In this document: piece after piece, positions 13,361 to 23,845 of the stretch
Numbering within the stretch: the first letter of the stretch is position 1
Layout of the letters: each line of letters opens with the position of its first letter
Assembly: GCA_030522415.1 (NCBI GenBank)
Contig: CM060121.1
Span: 22,107,142-22,171,141, forward strand
Direction of reading: 5' to 3'
From: Channallabes apus
Taxonomy: Eukaryota; Chordata; Actinopteri; Siluriformes; Clariidae
DNA: 64,000 nucleotides
Position numbers and translations under genes: made by a program
The notes under the pieces: model-generated
Database searches by the model: none
What the model was told of the DNA's origin: nothing
What the model saw: only the letters and a program-made list of their open reading frames with translations

Positions 13361-16300
13361 AGAGGGATCCTCTCCCCGTAGCTCTGGCTGAGTTGGTGAA
13401 GAGCGGCTCTGTCTCCTCCACAGAAGATCTGCAGCTGCTGCTGCTCTCTGAATCCGTAGGTAAATCTGCTCCTTCTAATCCATTTATGTCTTTGTTTCTG
13501 GCAGTCGCTGCTCTCTGCCTGGTTCTGTTCTGTAAAACTTTACTCTGTCTCAGTTACATCTCACATAAATTAGAACATGTTAATGTTTTAAAGATATATA
13601 AATAAATACAAAAATAATAAAAACTGTGGACCAGTGTTAGTGTTTCTGCATCTATGACCAAAGGTATTTTGCACACAATGTCTAACTAATAGTAAACAAA
13701 CAAATTCTTGAAATTCGAAGCAACAACGAGCAAGAATAATTTCTTCTTCCACAAACTATGAATCATCGTATCTAAACAGATATACAGCTTTATTACAACC
13801 TAATTTTTACTCCCATGAAGAGGTCAAATAACTTAGTGACTGTTTTTTTTCATGAATTATTTATAGATAATATCAGTAACTAAGAATCTTAGAATTTGTT
13901 CTGAAAAGGACATTATTTATTGCACTCACTCACTTGCTCTGACTGTATATTATTATTAAAAAAAGCATTCTTGTCACATGAGAGGAAGTGCTATTCAACC
14001 GGCTATTAGCATGGCTTTGATGTAGGCGTAGTGATATTGTTTTGTACAAAAGTTCCACAAATGACATTTTTTATCAACAGATTATGATTCGTTTGTTTCT
14101 TTAACTAGTTATTTTGGTCCACCAGCACATATTCGTCCACGACTAGTGGAACTAGGGTTATTCTGGCATCTGATAGTTAGCGACTGACAGTATTAATTAA
14201 TTAATGGAGTAAAAGTAGTTTTCACTTAATAGTACTACAGTATGTAGCCAAAAAGTGAGGATGATAAACCATGGAGGTGGTGGACAGTCCTGAGAGCTGT
14301 ACTTTATATTTCCACTTATTCTGCTTTAAATTATCATGGAAATTCCAGGTTCTGGGGTCGAATACCAAATAGCATAAAAAGGAATCCTAGAGAGCTAAGT
14401 AAGTTAGAATCCCTTATTCTACACACCTAGTAACGCCCTTAATCAGGAGTAAAAGAGGGATTTGGGACACAGCCTTGTGTTAGCTAGTTTAACTTTGTCG
14501 TTCATGCTAGCCGTTAACATAGATGGTCTAGAGGAAATTTGGGGCAACCTAGAAGCCCAAAGGAGCGTACTAAGGAGACAAAATGTTGTTTAAGACACAA
14601 CATCAGACGTGTATGCTGCTGAAAGTGCTTCCATGACTGGTTTTAGAAATTCTCCCATCCAAACAGATTACTTGGTTGGAACTAATTGTTGTATAATATT
14701 TAATACACTGCTTAATTCATGCCATTATTTATAATTACATTTGTTTTACACAGAAGCTTTGAGATTGATTTCAGCTACAAGCCAAATCACAAGTTTATAG
14801 GAATGCTCTCATTCAAACAACTTAAAAAACAATTTATATATTTTCTTGTTAATCTTTTTTATAGTAACAACTCATTCTTAGTTGTATGTTGGATAGTACA
14901 TGTAATCTAACTATCAGATCTAAGTCGCATTGTTATGTAACTACAAAAACGTGATCGTTGATGTAGTAATGCTTTCTGTATGGAGATTATTTGTATTAAC
15001 TCTAGAAGGAGTCTCCAGCTTTAGCATTTACTTGCAAAGATATTAAAGCTCTGGCTTTACCATTTCCACTACGGGAAATGGTACGGGACACTTTCAGTTA
15101 GATTGTAATAAGAGTAAAAAGTTAAATGTTATGTCTTATTATTTAGGGCAGTGGTGGCTCAATCGGTTAAGGCTGTGGGTTACTGAGTTACTGATCGGAA
15201 GGTCGGGGGTTCGAACCCCGGCATCGGCAAGTTGCCACTGTTGAGCCCTTGAGCAAGGCCCTTAACCCTATCTGCTCCAGGGGCGCTGTAAGCTGGCTGA
15301 CCCTGCGCTCTGACCCCAGTTTCCTAATTGGGATATGCGAAGAAGAAATTTCGCTGTGCTGTAAAAAGTACATGTGACAATAATTGAATATTCTTCTTCT
15401 TATTATTATTATTAACATAAAGTGCTATGAAGGAGGTTACTTGGCTCCTAAGTGGTTTTCCTAAGAGTTCCTACTGTAAGAAATGGCAACTTTGATTCCT
15501 GGGTGACGCTGCATCCATCTATGGCTGTGAATTTAGGGAGCAGAATGACCTACCCAGACTCATATCAGTCATAGCAACACTAGCCAATCATGGAAGTCTG
15601 TGAGATCATCCAAGTATTTTAAGTCATCCCTGACTTGCGTTAGCAGCAGTTTGAAAAGATGTAATCACGTGGCATCATGCTTCTAAGAGGATGATAGTAT
15701 TTGCCCTACCTTGTTGGTAGGATGGGAATTATAGTATAGCATATGTATAAATGATGAATAACACTTTTTATAGTTAACTAAATGCATATGTTGGCAAATC
15801 TCAATGGTATAAAAGAAATAAAACACTCCCACATAAAGGCATACCACCCTGTCACTGATTATTCTCCTATAACAACACACCCCATTGTGTTTAATTCCTG
15901 GTTTATTCCTGTTCTTTTATCTCACACATACGGTATTGCCTTGTCTCATGCAGATTTGTTCAGTCAGTTCATGTATACCAAGTCTCACTGCTATAGCTAA
16001 TTTACTATGTGACATCAGGTTATAATTTCTGTTATCAGTTCAATTAGGTTGGACTTCTTGAGAAGGGGAGAGATTATAGATATTTGGAAATATTTTAACA
16101 AGATTTACTGTTGTCATAATAAATGTTATAGAGATAACATAGCACAGATTAATATGGAAGATTTTATTATTATTATTATTTTTTTTAAAGCAGATGACGA
16201 TCCAGAGAGTGACCATGCCAACAATACCAACAATCGACTGCCAAGGAGCCTTCTGGGTAAGTTTCAGACAGCTTGTTATTTATATCTTTCTTTTTCTCTG

Positions 16301-17178
16301 TAACTACCTCACTCTCTTTCTCACTTTTCAAACTACTGATTAAGATTTTCTGTGGCAGTTATAAATCACTCAGAGAATGCAGACCATAAATCTTGCCCAG
16401 AATCCTCAGATGTCCTTTTAAAACTCCATTTGGACCTACAGTAAGCTGATGACTGATGCCAGCTAGCTCTCTGGTTGACTGATGGTTGTGTGTGCAAGTG
16501 TGTATGAGCTTGTGCAAACGTGTATGTGACGGATGCCTTCATCTCAGTGATAATAGCCTCTCCATCACACTAAGCGTCGTTACCTCTTTCCTCAGAATAA
16601 TCAAATCGAACAGGTCAATCACTGGCTGGGAGGTTATTTTCAGTCAGATGTAGCAGATCACTGTGCTTATCACGACAGAAAATGTAATGTGGCAGGGCAT
16701 TAGTGACAGTGCTGACTAAGCTAAGCTCTTTTTTTAAGCAGAGAAACTACATTCATGTATTCAACAGCATTTTAGCATCTGCAATACCTACTGGCTGCAT
16801 CAAGTGTAAGAACTTGTGCTAAGAGATCTATGTTTTCTGACTCCATCAGCAGCTCACTACTTTAATTTAATTTAAAGAGAGACAAAGTTTTCTTATTATT
16901 ATTTATTACGACAAGCTTACATGCATCAAAGTGGCGACATACTGTATAGTTTTAAGTGGCGATATAAATTTTTCTATGTTTTTCTAAATTTTATTCTTAT
17001 TCTATTCCATAATTTATTTCATATTGATAATTTTGATTTTAAGGTCATCTTCATTTAAGATACATAAAGCCAGCAACAAACATGGCCACTTTTTCCCTTG
17101 GTTTCATGGACGTGGCATCATTGGGACAACATTAGGGTGCAACCCCTCAGAAGCCACTTTTTATTTATTTGTTTATTT

Positions 17179-17229
<51 letters not shown>

Positions 17230-20200
17230 GTTTGTTTTACAGTGGGGTACAACAGTCAGTAGAGAAAATTCTTGTATCTTTCTTTCTTGTTTTTAATAGT
17301 AGTAGTAGTAGTAGTAGAAATCTTTGAAAAATTTACATGAATTTCATAGTTTCTTAGTATTTGGTACATCCCCTTTAGCTTTAATGAAACCATGCACATG
17401 ATTTGGCTTGACCATCACATGTTTGTGCAAAGCCTTATGAGCTGTTTTCCATCAAAGTGTTTCATGTTTCAAACATTGTTAACAAATATTTAAATAGGGG
17501 TTGAGAAGTAGTGCCGAATCTTGAAAAATAAATAGGTTAAAGATGTACTTTAATATGTTTAAGATGCACCTCCATGGTCCAGGTTCGATTCCCAGCCAGG
17601 TTTGGTTCCTGCCTGAGTATGCATGAGTTTGCATGTTCTCCGCATGCTTGGTGGGTTTCCTCCAGGTACTCCGGTTTCAATCAGATTAAGCTAGTTGGCA
17701 TTCCCAAATTGCCCGTCATGTGTGAATGAGTGTGTGTGTGTGTGTGTGTGTATGTTTTTGTTTCCTGCGATGGATTGCCACTCTATCCAGAGTGTACCCC
17801 ACCTCTTGCCCTAAGTTTCCTGGGATAGGCTCCAGGCCAGGATTATGAGGTATAGATGATGAGTGAGGGAGTACTGTAAGTGTTTTTCAACATGAACATG
17901 AATTTTGAACCCACTGCATGGAGATGTGATTATTTTTGCTGTTACCGCTTAAGGATGTTGATGAGGCCTTATTTTATGGTGACTGATTAAAGAATTAACA
18001 TTTCTATGCTGCTCTAGTGGCATGCGTATTTTCATGTATGTTTGTAGCATAATTATTTGTAATATCACTGTGTTTTTCTCTGCAGATGCTCAGCCAGCTC
18101 AGCAAGCACAATGTAAAGTGAGGACAGAAGTCATGGAGGTCACACGCTCTATGCTGGACCGTAGCAATGCTAACTTTCTGCTATGGCCACCATGCGTGGA
18201 GGTGCAAAGGTGCTCTGGATGCTGCAACACAAAAAACCTTAAATGTGTTGCTGTACTCACTCACAAGCGCTACCTACAGGTACACACACAGTACAATTCA
18301 ATACTGTACCAGCGTATATTTAAGGGCTTCTCAGTTAGTAATAGTTTAATTGTGATCACCTTTAAGTGTCTTGCCTGATCATTGATATTAGCAAAGTTAG
18401 CAAATGATTAATATGAATTGAATGTGTGAGAGTGTGATGGTAAAGTACTGTACAATACAAGAATATAAAAAATTTATTGAAAAAAAATTATTAAAAAATT
18501 ACTATGAAGAAAGCTGTTTCATCATTTTATCTCTGCAGCAACTTAATGCTCATTTTGCTGTACTGTTAAAAAAAACACATTGTCTGATTATCTGCAAAAT
18601 TCAAACAACACAATGCCACCTGAGACGCACAATACTTTGCCACCTCATAACGGCAAAATTGTTCCCTTCTGTTATCTAGGTGATGAAGATCCAGTATGTG
18701 AACATGCGCCCAGTATATAATAAAGCCATAGTGTCAGTTAATGATCATGTGGAGTGCCGCTGTCAGCCTGCTCCTCGTCCAGCCTCCCGCAGAAAGTCTT
18801 CTGCTCACAAACAAGAAGGAAGAGATCGTTCAGGTAAACCTCGTTACAAAGATGAGATTCACCGAGGCGATGAGCTTAAACCCAACCAGAGGCTTAAACT
18901 AGAGGATTTGCTAAGCCACAGTTGGCTGCCCCTAGAAAATGGACAGGATGCCTGGAGCCACAATAGGACGCACCACGGGAAGACCAGAGATTATTCTCTT
19001 GGAGATGGGAAAAGGTATAACAGCAGCTCCAATGGCACAAATGGCTGGTCATCTGAGAGACTGACTTATCCTCTGCCCGATCACTTTAAGGGAGAAGATA
19101 CAGGTGTACTACTCCGTAATGTGACAAGGCCGAAAGAGAGAGGGAGGGAGAAAGAGGCAAAAGAAATACAGAAAAACTGTACAATAAATGATGATAGGCT
19201 GACTAATCAGTCATTAGTGAATAGGGTCAGCCGCACTGAGATAACCAATCAGATTCCACAGCATGAGTCAGAGCCGCTACATGCAGACCACAGCAAGCAT
19301 TCAAAGAGTAGTAAAGTGCACGGAAATGAGACCAACCAAAATCAGATGCATAGTGATGCACATGTTGGGCTGACCAATCAAACTATCATTTCTAAACCTA
19401 CAGAGGAAGCCAATCAAAAGCAAGATCATATCTCTAATGCAGATAAAGAATCTAATAAATGCAATCAAGGAAATGAGACCCCAGAGATGGAGAGACCTCA
19501 AGAGGAGACTAGAACCAGGTCCACTTTACTAAAGGAAAGGAAGGCAATAGAAGAGGAGAAAGAGGAGCTGCTGTTACTTCACAAGCTTCTTGATGAAGAA
19601 AAGCACATACATATCTTGAAAGCACAACACAACAGTCAGCATGAGGACCAAAAACAGCACCAGCTGCACCACAAACCCCAGCAAACCCAAACAACTACAC
19701 AACCAACAGGTAAGAACATTCATACATGACACGGCTCAAACAGTTTACCTCAGATTACTCTGCGGTGAGCACCTGATCACTATTTTCCTGCCTTCTCACC
19801 GTTTGCTTGGCACTTCCATGGCAACCACTCACATAATTGGAAAGTCCATCATTGTGGTTTTATGCAAGTGGTCAACATTTTACACAGGATTCATGAGTTA
19901 TTTCATGCGCAACGGATGCCTGAATCTGATTTAACAGACATCTCTTTGTATGAAAAGAAGGCAGAACATAAGCACATTTACAATTATCTTTGTAATGCAA
20001 ATAAAAGCAAAATTAATAACCAATATAACATGCTTTCGAGTGGTATACGGTATGCTTTAAACAAGGCCTTCATCCCCTTTCTTCTCAAATTATTCACGTT
20101 TCTGTTCAAACTAGTGAGAAATTCGAAAATCTGCCAATTTCTTGCATAAATTTTCATGAAAAAGTGAAATAAAAAAATGGCTGTAATCAAAGGTGGAATA

Positions 20201-20478
20201 GTGTGCAAGCCTTGTATGAAAGTGGTTGACAGCCATGTTCACCAAATAACTGGTTGCACTACAGTATTTGTACGTAGCTATTTGATTACACTATTTGTAA
20301 TCGATGCCACCACTAAATCCTCTCTGTCTTTATTTTCCAATTAGAAAAAAGAACAACTACCCCAGTCAGAGTGTCCACTCCACACACACCTCCTCGACAG
20401 CCCCCTCGTCCACCAAAGAGATTGAGGAAACACCGCAACCGTATAAGCAAGGCCGTCATGAGGGCCATGCTCATGTAG
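9065..20478 (+). CDS. pdgfb: Platelet-derived growth factor subunit B, spliced
   Basis: Secreted, disulfide-linked mitogen that binds PDGF receptor tyrosine kinases. Coding exons join in phase: 9065-9133, 13363-13459, 16194-16256, 18086-18279, 18680-19709 (or 18680-18833) and 20345-20478. The product is 528 residues with the long exon 5 and 236 with the short one; human PDGF-B has 241. Residues 1-20 are a signal peptide. The propeptide has an N-N-T sequon (65-67) and a furin-type RLPR site (70-73). The growth factor domain carries all eight family cysteines (86, 113, 119, 122, 123, 130, 167, 169) and the [14 protein letters not shown] signature (110-123). The last exon encodes a Pro/Arg/Lys-rich tail equivalent to the matrix-retention motif. 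The start is the only ATG that gives the signal peptide. Family identity is certain; which teleost duplicate (pdgfba or pdgfbb) cannot be told from this window. Confidence 0.95.
9303..9560 (+). mobile_element. Mermaid-like SINE in pdgfb intron 1
   Basis: GGCACGGTGGTTTAGTACAG head, TTTCCTCCCACAGTCCAAAG middle, GAGTGAGTGAG tail. Diverged, with a deletion in the body. Confidence 0.82.
10205..10340 (-). mobile_element. SINE body fragment in pdgfb intron 1
   Basis: TGCCCTTCCTGACACATCCC matches the body of the 58868 SINE in the same orientation. Head and tail are not recognisable. Confidence 0.5.
11894..12215 (+). mobile_element. tRNA-derived SINE, fourth family, in pdgfb intron 1
   Basis: GGGACTCCCATGTGGCACAA head, GAGTTCATATCTCTCC degraded box B, TTTCCTCCCAGTGTGTCATG body, ending in a GATTAAATTAAATTAAG tail. 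Confidence 0.6.
13061..13192. repeat. (CA)n microsatellite with C10 run
   Basis: Two CA blocks and a poly-C interruption at 13155-13165. It lies in intron 1 close to exon 2. Confidence 0.93.
13321..13358. repeat. (CT)n tract at the pdgfb exon 2 acceptor
   Basis: The repeat itself forms the polypyrimidine tract of the 3' splice site at 13361-13362, so length changes could affect splicing. Confidence 0.88.
13363..13459 (+). CDS. pdgfb: pdgfb exon 2 (N-terminal propeptide)
   Basis: 97 nt, starting after a long CT-repeat polypyrimidine tract and a CAG acceptor. The product ([13 protein letters not shown], then TEDLQLLLL) parallels human DPIPEELYEML and FDDLQRLL. It ends in phase 1 at G|GTAAAT. 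Confidence 0.9.
15147..15413 (+). mobile_element. tRNA-derived SINE, second family, in pdgfb intron 2
   Basis: The head GGCAGTGGTGGCTCAATCGG (box A-like) and GGGGTTCGAACCCCGGC (perfect T-arm with box B) are followed by a body with GAGCAAGGCCCTTAACCC and an AATTTCGCTGTGC end. It is well preserved and could be mistaken for a tRNA gene. Confidence 0.85.
16194..16256 (+). CDS. pdgfb: pdgfb exon 3 (propeptide end, furin site)
   Basis: 63 nt between a CAG acceptor and a G|GTAAGT donor, phase 1 on both sides. It encodes an acidic stretch, an NNT glycosylation sequon and the RLPR|S processing site. It is shorter than the mammalian exon. Confidence 0.88.
17186..17320. repeat. (AGTT)n and (AGT)n microsatellites
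   Basis: AGTT tetranucleotides to about 17228, then a TAG-type triplet run at 17298-17318; pdgfb intron 3. Confidence 0.9.
17571..17870 (+). mobile_element. Mermaid-like SINE in pdgfb intron 3
   Basis: GGTTCGATTCCCAGCCAGG box B, CATGCTTGGTGGGTTTCCTC middle, internal GT repeat, TCCTGGGATAGGCTCCAGG end. The head is eroded. Confidence 0.82.
18086..18279 (+). CDS. pdgfb: pdgfb exon 4 (growth factor domain, first part)
   Basis: 194 nt after TTCTCTGCAG. Encodes [16 protein letters not shown] and the [14 protein letters not shown] signature, with six of the eight conserved cysteines. Phase 0 at the CAG|GTACAC donor. This exon alone identifies the family. Confidence 0.96.
18680..19709 (+). CDS. pdgfb: pdgfb exon 5, long form with 292-codon extension
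   Basis: Starts after TTATCTAG with VMKIQYVN and completes the growth factor domain (VECRCQ, last two cysteines). It then stays open for 343 codons to a strong CAACAG|GTAAGA donor in phase 1. The part after 18833 encodes residues 193-484. This is polar and Asn/Gln/Lys/Glu/His-rich, with nine N-X-S/T sequons, only two cysteines, recurrent TNQ-type motifs and a charged, leucine-containing segment near its end ([18 protein letters not shown]) that could form a helix. No known domain is recognised in it. An internal donor at 18834 would yield a 154-nt exon in the same phase. Confidence 0.85.
18834..18839 (+). other. pdgfb: Alternative internal 5' splice site in pdgfb exon 5
   Basis: TTCAG|GTAAAC lies 154 nt into exon 5 and cuts codon phase 1, the same phase as the distal donor at 19710. 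Splicing from here to exon 6 (acceptor at 20344/20345) removes exactly 876 nt (292 codons). That leaves a 236-residue protein close in length and layout to mammalian PDGF-B. The distal site (GTAAGA) matches consensus better. Use of either site is inferred, not shown. Confidence 0.6.
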
Positions 20479-20487
20479 CATGCATAG
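20345..20487 (+). CDS. pdgfb: pdgfb exon 6 (basic C-terminal tail, stop at 20476-20478)
   Basis: After TTTTCCAATTAG, phase 1. It encodes [12 protein letters not shown], then a Pro/Arg stretch ([18 protein letters not shown]), and ends AVMRAMLM before TAG at 20476. This matches the position and basic character of the human retention motif (TVRVRRPPKGKHRKFKH). Nine non-coding bases follow before a donor (ATAG|GTGAGG). Confidence 0.88.
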
Positions 20488-20669
20488 GTGAGGTAATCTA
20501 CACAACATGCACATTTACGTTGACACTCCTAGAAACAAAGGTTCTCCTAAAGGGTTCTAGTAGAATTGTTGGCTATGAGTGCATGCCTATGCAGTTAATA
20601 ATATGATGAGCAGTATTTTATTTTTGTCAGTTGTGTAATTCCTCTCTTTTTCTTTATTCTCTCTAATAG

Positions 20670-22760
20670 ACAGATGGAAAGCACAGTACCTGTCCAGATC
20701 ATTGCACTATCCTGAATAAGATTATTTATTCATGCCACCCTGTCCATGGAGATCCCCAGCCTCTTGTACTAATCCTCGTGCAGTAACCCTGGGAGAGTCT
20801 TGATGTAGGGGCAAGGGCTACATTCCTACCATATTCCCCGATATAAATAACAGTGGTGTTATTAAAGGGGACAGAGTCATTAAAAGAGACTAAGGATTTG
20901 GCTTGGATATCCAGTAGTTGCTACAAATGACTCTGTGGAACAAAGGAACTGAGGAAGGGGGATTGGAAATGCATCTTTGAAACTTTTAGGGTAGGAAAAG
21001 ACTTGCCTAGAAGCCTAGAATGAATAAAGGAACATTCTAGAACTAAAAAAATCAAACAAACAACCAAAAAAACAACAACACTGGACTTCAGAAGATTTTT
21101 TCGGAAAGAATGTGACTGGTCTGTGGAAACACTCAGAAACAACAGAGATGGTTCTGGAACTCTCCGGAAATACTACTATAGAGTCTTTTTCAAATAAAGG
21201 TGAAAAAAACAATTAAGGAGTTAAGTGGTGTGGAGATTTTAAGATTAAATGCTCTCTGGGATTAAAACTTGGTTCTGGAAAAGATCTCTGAAAAATAATT
21301 ACTTATCTAGAACTCCTTCAATTGAAAACATCAGTCTGTAGAAACATCAGTCTATAGAAACTAAATAGGAAATATAATGTGGAGATGTGATACGGATTGG
21401 CGAAGAGTGGATTAAGTCATCTGTAGTCTGGAATTAGACTAGTCTGTCCAGAATTAAAGAGAAATCAGTAAACATAAGTTGTCTGATTTTTGATAGACTA
21501 TTTTAGAAACCTGATTCAAAACTGGTTCAGAATTGATGATGATTTTTTATATCCAGCTTCTCTTCTAACCATAATCACCAGATTTAATAAAGCCATTTTT
21601 CGTAAATAATGATTCTATTTTGCACCCTATAGCTACTCCTGTCCCTCCAGATGAACTGTTTGTTTCTCCATCATGCAGAATCCCAATTAGACTGCATTTA
21701 GGAAGCGGAGAACCCTTTACCATGTAAACAAGCATTAAGGAAACTCTGTTATTGGTAGTGTGTACTATCTGTGGAACATTGTACAGGTCTGTCAGTGTCT
21801 GAGACATTGCAAACAGCTTCACCTCATCGTGTTGTGAGATAGACATAGATTAACATAAGTGTTTTCATTTATCCATCTATTTATCCAGAAAGTGAGAAGG
21901 GAATATGGATATAACTCAAAGTTTTCAGTGTTAAACAATGTTTCAGGTATTTCAGGAGTATTACATAAAAAGCACTATTAAAATCACAACCACTTAACAC
22001 AACGTATACAGTACAATACATAAACACAGTAAGAATACTGATTTACTTTTCTTATTTAATTTTCATATTATTTAATTTGGGCGGCGCGGTGGTGTAGTGG
22101 TTAGCACTGTCGCCTTGCACCTCCAGGGTCTGGGTTCGATTCCCCGGCCAGGCTCGATTCCCGTCTCTGTGTGCATGGAGTTTGCATGTTCTCCCCGTGC
22201 TTGGTGGGTTTCCTCCGGGTACTCCGGTTTCCTCCCACAGTCCAAAGATATGCAGGTTAGGCTAATTGGTGTTCCTAAATTGCCCGTAGTGTGTGATTGG
22301 GTGTGTGAGTGTGTGTATGTGTGTGTGCCCTGCGATGGATTGGCACCCTGTCCAGGGTGTACCCCGCCTAGTGCCCGAAGTCTCCTGGGATAGGCTCCAG
22401 GTCCCCCGCGACCCTGAACACAGGATTAAGCGGTATAGAAAATGAATGAATGAATGAATTATTTAATTTGACTGCTAACACTGGAAAAATCTCAGATGGC
22501 AAATAAAGGCTTGCAGTTCTATTGTATTGATATGGACCTCCTGAAATATGACGGTGCTATGTTATGATAAGAAACAACTTTACCATTAATGTTATTTATT
22601 CTTTTACAATTGCTTTGTGATTAGTTTCTCTTTATTAATTTGACTTATTTTCTTCTCTGCGGTCTGTTAAATATCTATTTGCGTTTAAAAAATTTTTTTT
22701 TTATCTCCAGATGTATGCAAGGCACCGCAACAGATGAATAAAGAACTAAACTAACCTGAG
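20670..22760 (+). other. pdgfb: pdgfb non-coding exon 7 / 3' UTR (3' end approximate)
   Basis: A CTCTAATAG acceptor at 20661-20669 follows the exon 6 donor by about 180 nt. Human PDGFB likewise has a wholly non-coding last exon. AATAAA signals occur at 21023, 21193 and 22737, so the 3' end is uncertain. If the last signal is used, the UTR contains the SINE at 22080-22457. Confidence 0.5.
22080..22457 (+). mobile_element. Near-intact tRNA-derived SINE (Mermaid-like)
   Basis: The head GGTGTAGTGGTTAGCACTGTC plus GGTTCGATTCC box B is followed by the conserved middle and a (GAAT)n tail. A 13-bp target duplication ATTATTTAATTTG lies at 22067-22079 and 22458-22470, so the insertion is recent. Confidence 0.92.
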
Positions 22761-22974
22761 CTAAAGTTTCATATGGCTCATTTTCATTTTACGATTTTTA
22801 TATGAATTCAGTAGAAGGAATGCGGATTGTGCTTCTGTCAAAGCTAAGAGCAGAACAATTAAATGGCAAAAATGTTCAAACAAACAAACATCTTAATCCA
22901 CACCTAATATGTAATTTACACTGATCACATTAAAACTGGTGAACTCAACAATATTGATTCACCACTATACACCA

Positions 22975-23300
22975 GCAAACTGGGGATAGGATCATGGGTA
23001 CTCAAGGCTCACCCATGCCCACAGGGTCATCAATGCTGGCTATGATAAAATGTTTTAGGATACCTAGTGCACCAACAACCCACCCTTCTGCAGAACCAGC
23101 CTCCAAACTTCCCAGATCCCAATCCATTTGGGACAAACAAGTCTGATCCACAGAGGTCTCACTCTGGATTCCACAGTACCCAAAGAATTTGCTGCCAAAG
23201 TTCTGGTTCCAGACACCACAGCGCACCCTTAAAGGCCCTGTGAAGCCATGACCTGAGGTGTCAGAGCTGTCGTGGGGCCACATGGGACACACATCCTTGG
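22975..23300 (+). mobile_element. Degenerate DNA transposon fragment
   Basis: CTTCCCAGATCCCAATCCAT and neighbouring text read as the opposite orientation of the fragment at 29230. Preceded at 22920 by an eroded terminus (CACTGATCACATTAAAACTG). Confidence 0.4.
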
Positions 23301-23845
23301 TGATTTTTAATGCTAATGGATTTAGGAGGATTTTATGGCCGATTGGTGTACAGTATGTGTTAACTTAACTTGTATGTAGTTTAATGTTTGTGTTACTGCA
23401 GTGCCTGCATGTCTTTATGTTTCATAAAGTTACTAGCATCTACTGTGGTTTCTTGTTTACTTTATTTTTTCTCTTATCTCTCTTTACTTCATATTTTAAT
23501 GTCCACTGCTTCGGTAATACTGAGCCTCTAACACCATTCAACCTAAGACATGCTGAATTCCTCTGTTTTGCTTTTGAACCCCTCTCTCACTCCATCTTTC
23601 TCTTTCTTAATCTTGTTGACTTTAAGTTGATAAAGGATTTGTCAGAATCCTACTCCTTTGCCCGGATCAGCAGTCATAGATGTAGGAGTGTATTAGCTTT
23701 GTCCTATCTAGTCTGATTAAAACAAACACTTTGCCCTTATCGGTGTTGTTCACCCCTTTGCCTTAAACAGCCCCTGTCTGTTCACATGATTTTGGTTAGT
23801 CAAGGGAGGGATGGAGTTTCAGGGTGTTGCCACAGCGGACTATCC

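Larger units (their letters stand above)
9052..13391 (+). promoter_or_regulatory. Overlapping upstream ORF in pdgfb mRNA
   Basis: An ATG at 9052, 13 nt before the PDGF-B start and in the +1 frame, reads MRRSDEHW... through exon 1. Across the splice it ends at TGA 13389-13391 in exon 2, giving a 36-codon overlapping ORF. Its context is weak (T at -3), while the PDGF-B ATG has G at -3, which suits leaky scanning. Mammalian PDGF-B mRNA is known to be translationally repressed by its leader; the same here is inference. Confidence 0.5.

Noticed and set aside
15147..15240. tRNA gene suggested by a perfect T-arm
   Set aside because: It is the head of a SINE with a conserved non-tRNA body; the acceptor stem does not close.
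18022..18085. Extension of pdgfb exon 4 upstream to the ATG at 18022
   Set aside because: The frame upstream of TTCTCTGCAG is intronic ([11 protein letters not shown]...) and phase from exon 3 requires the junction at 18086.
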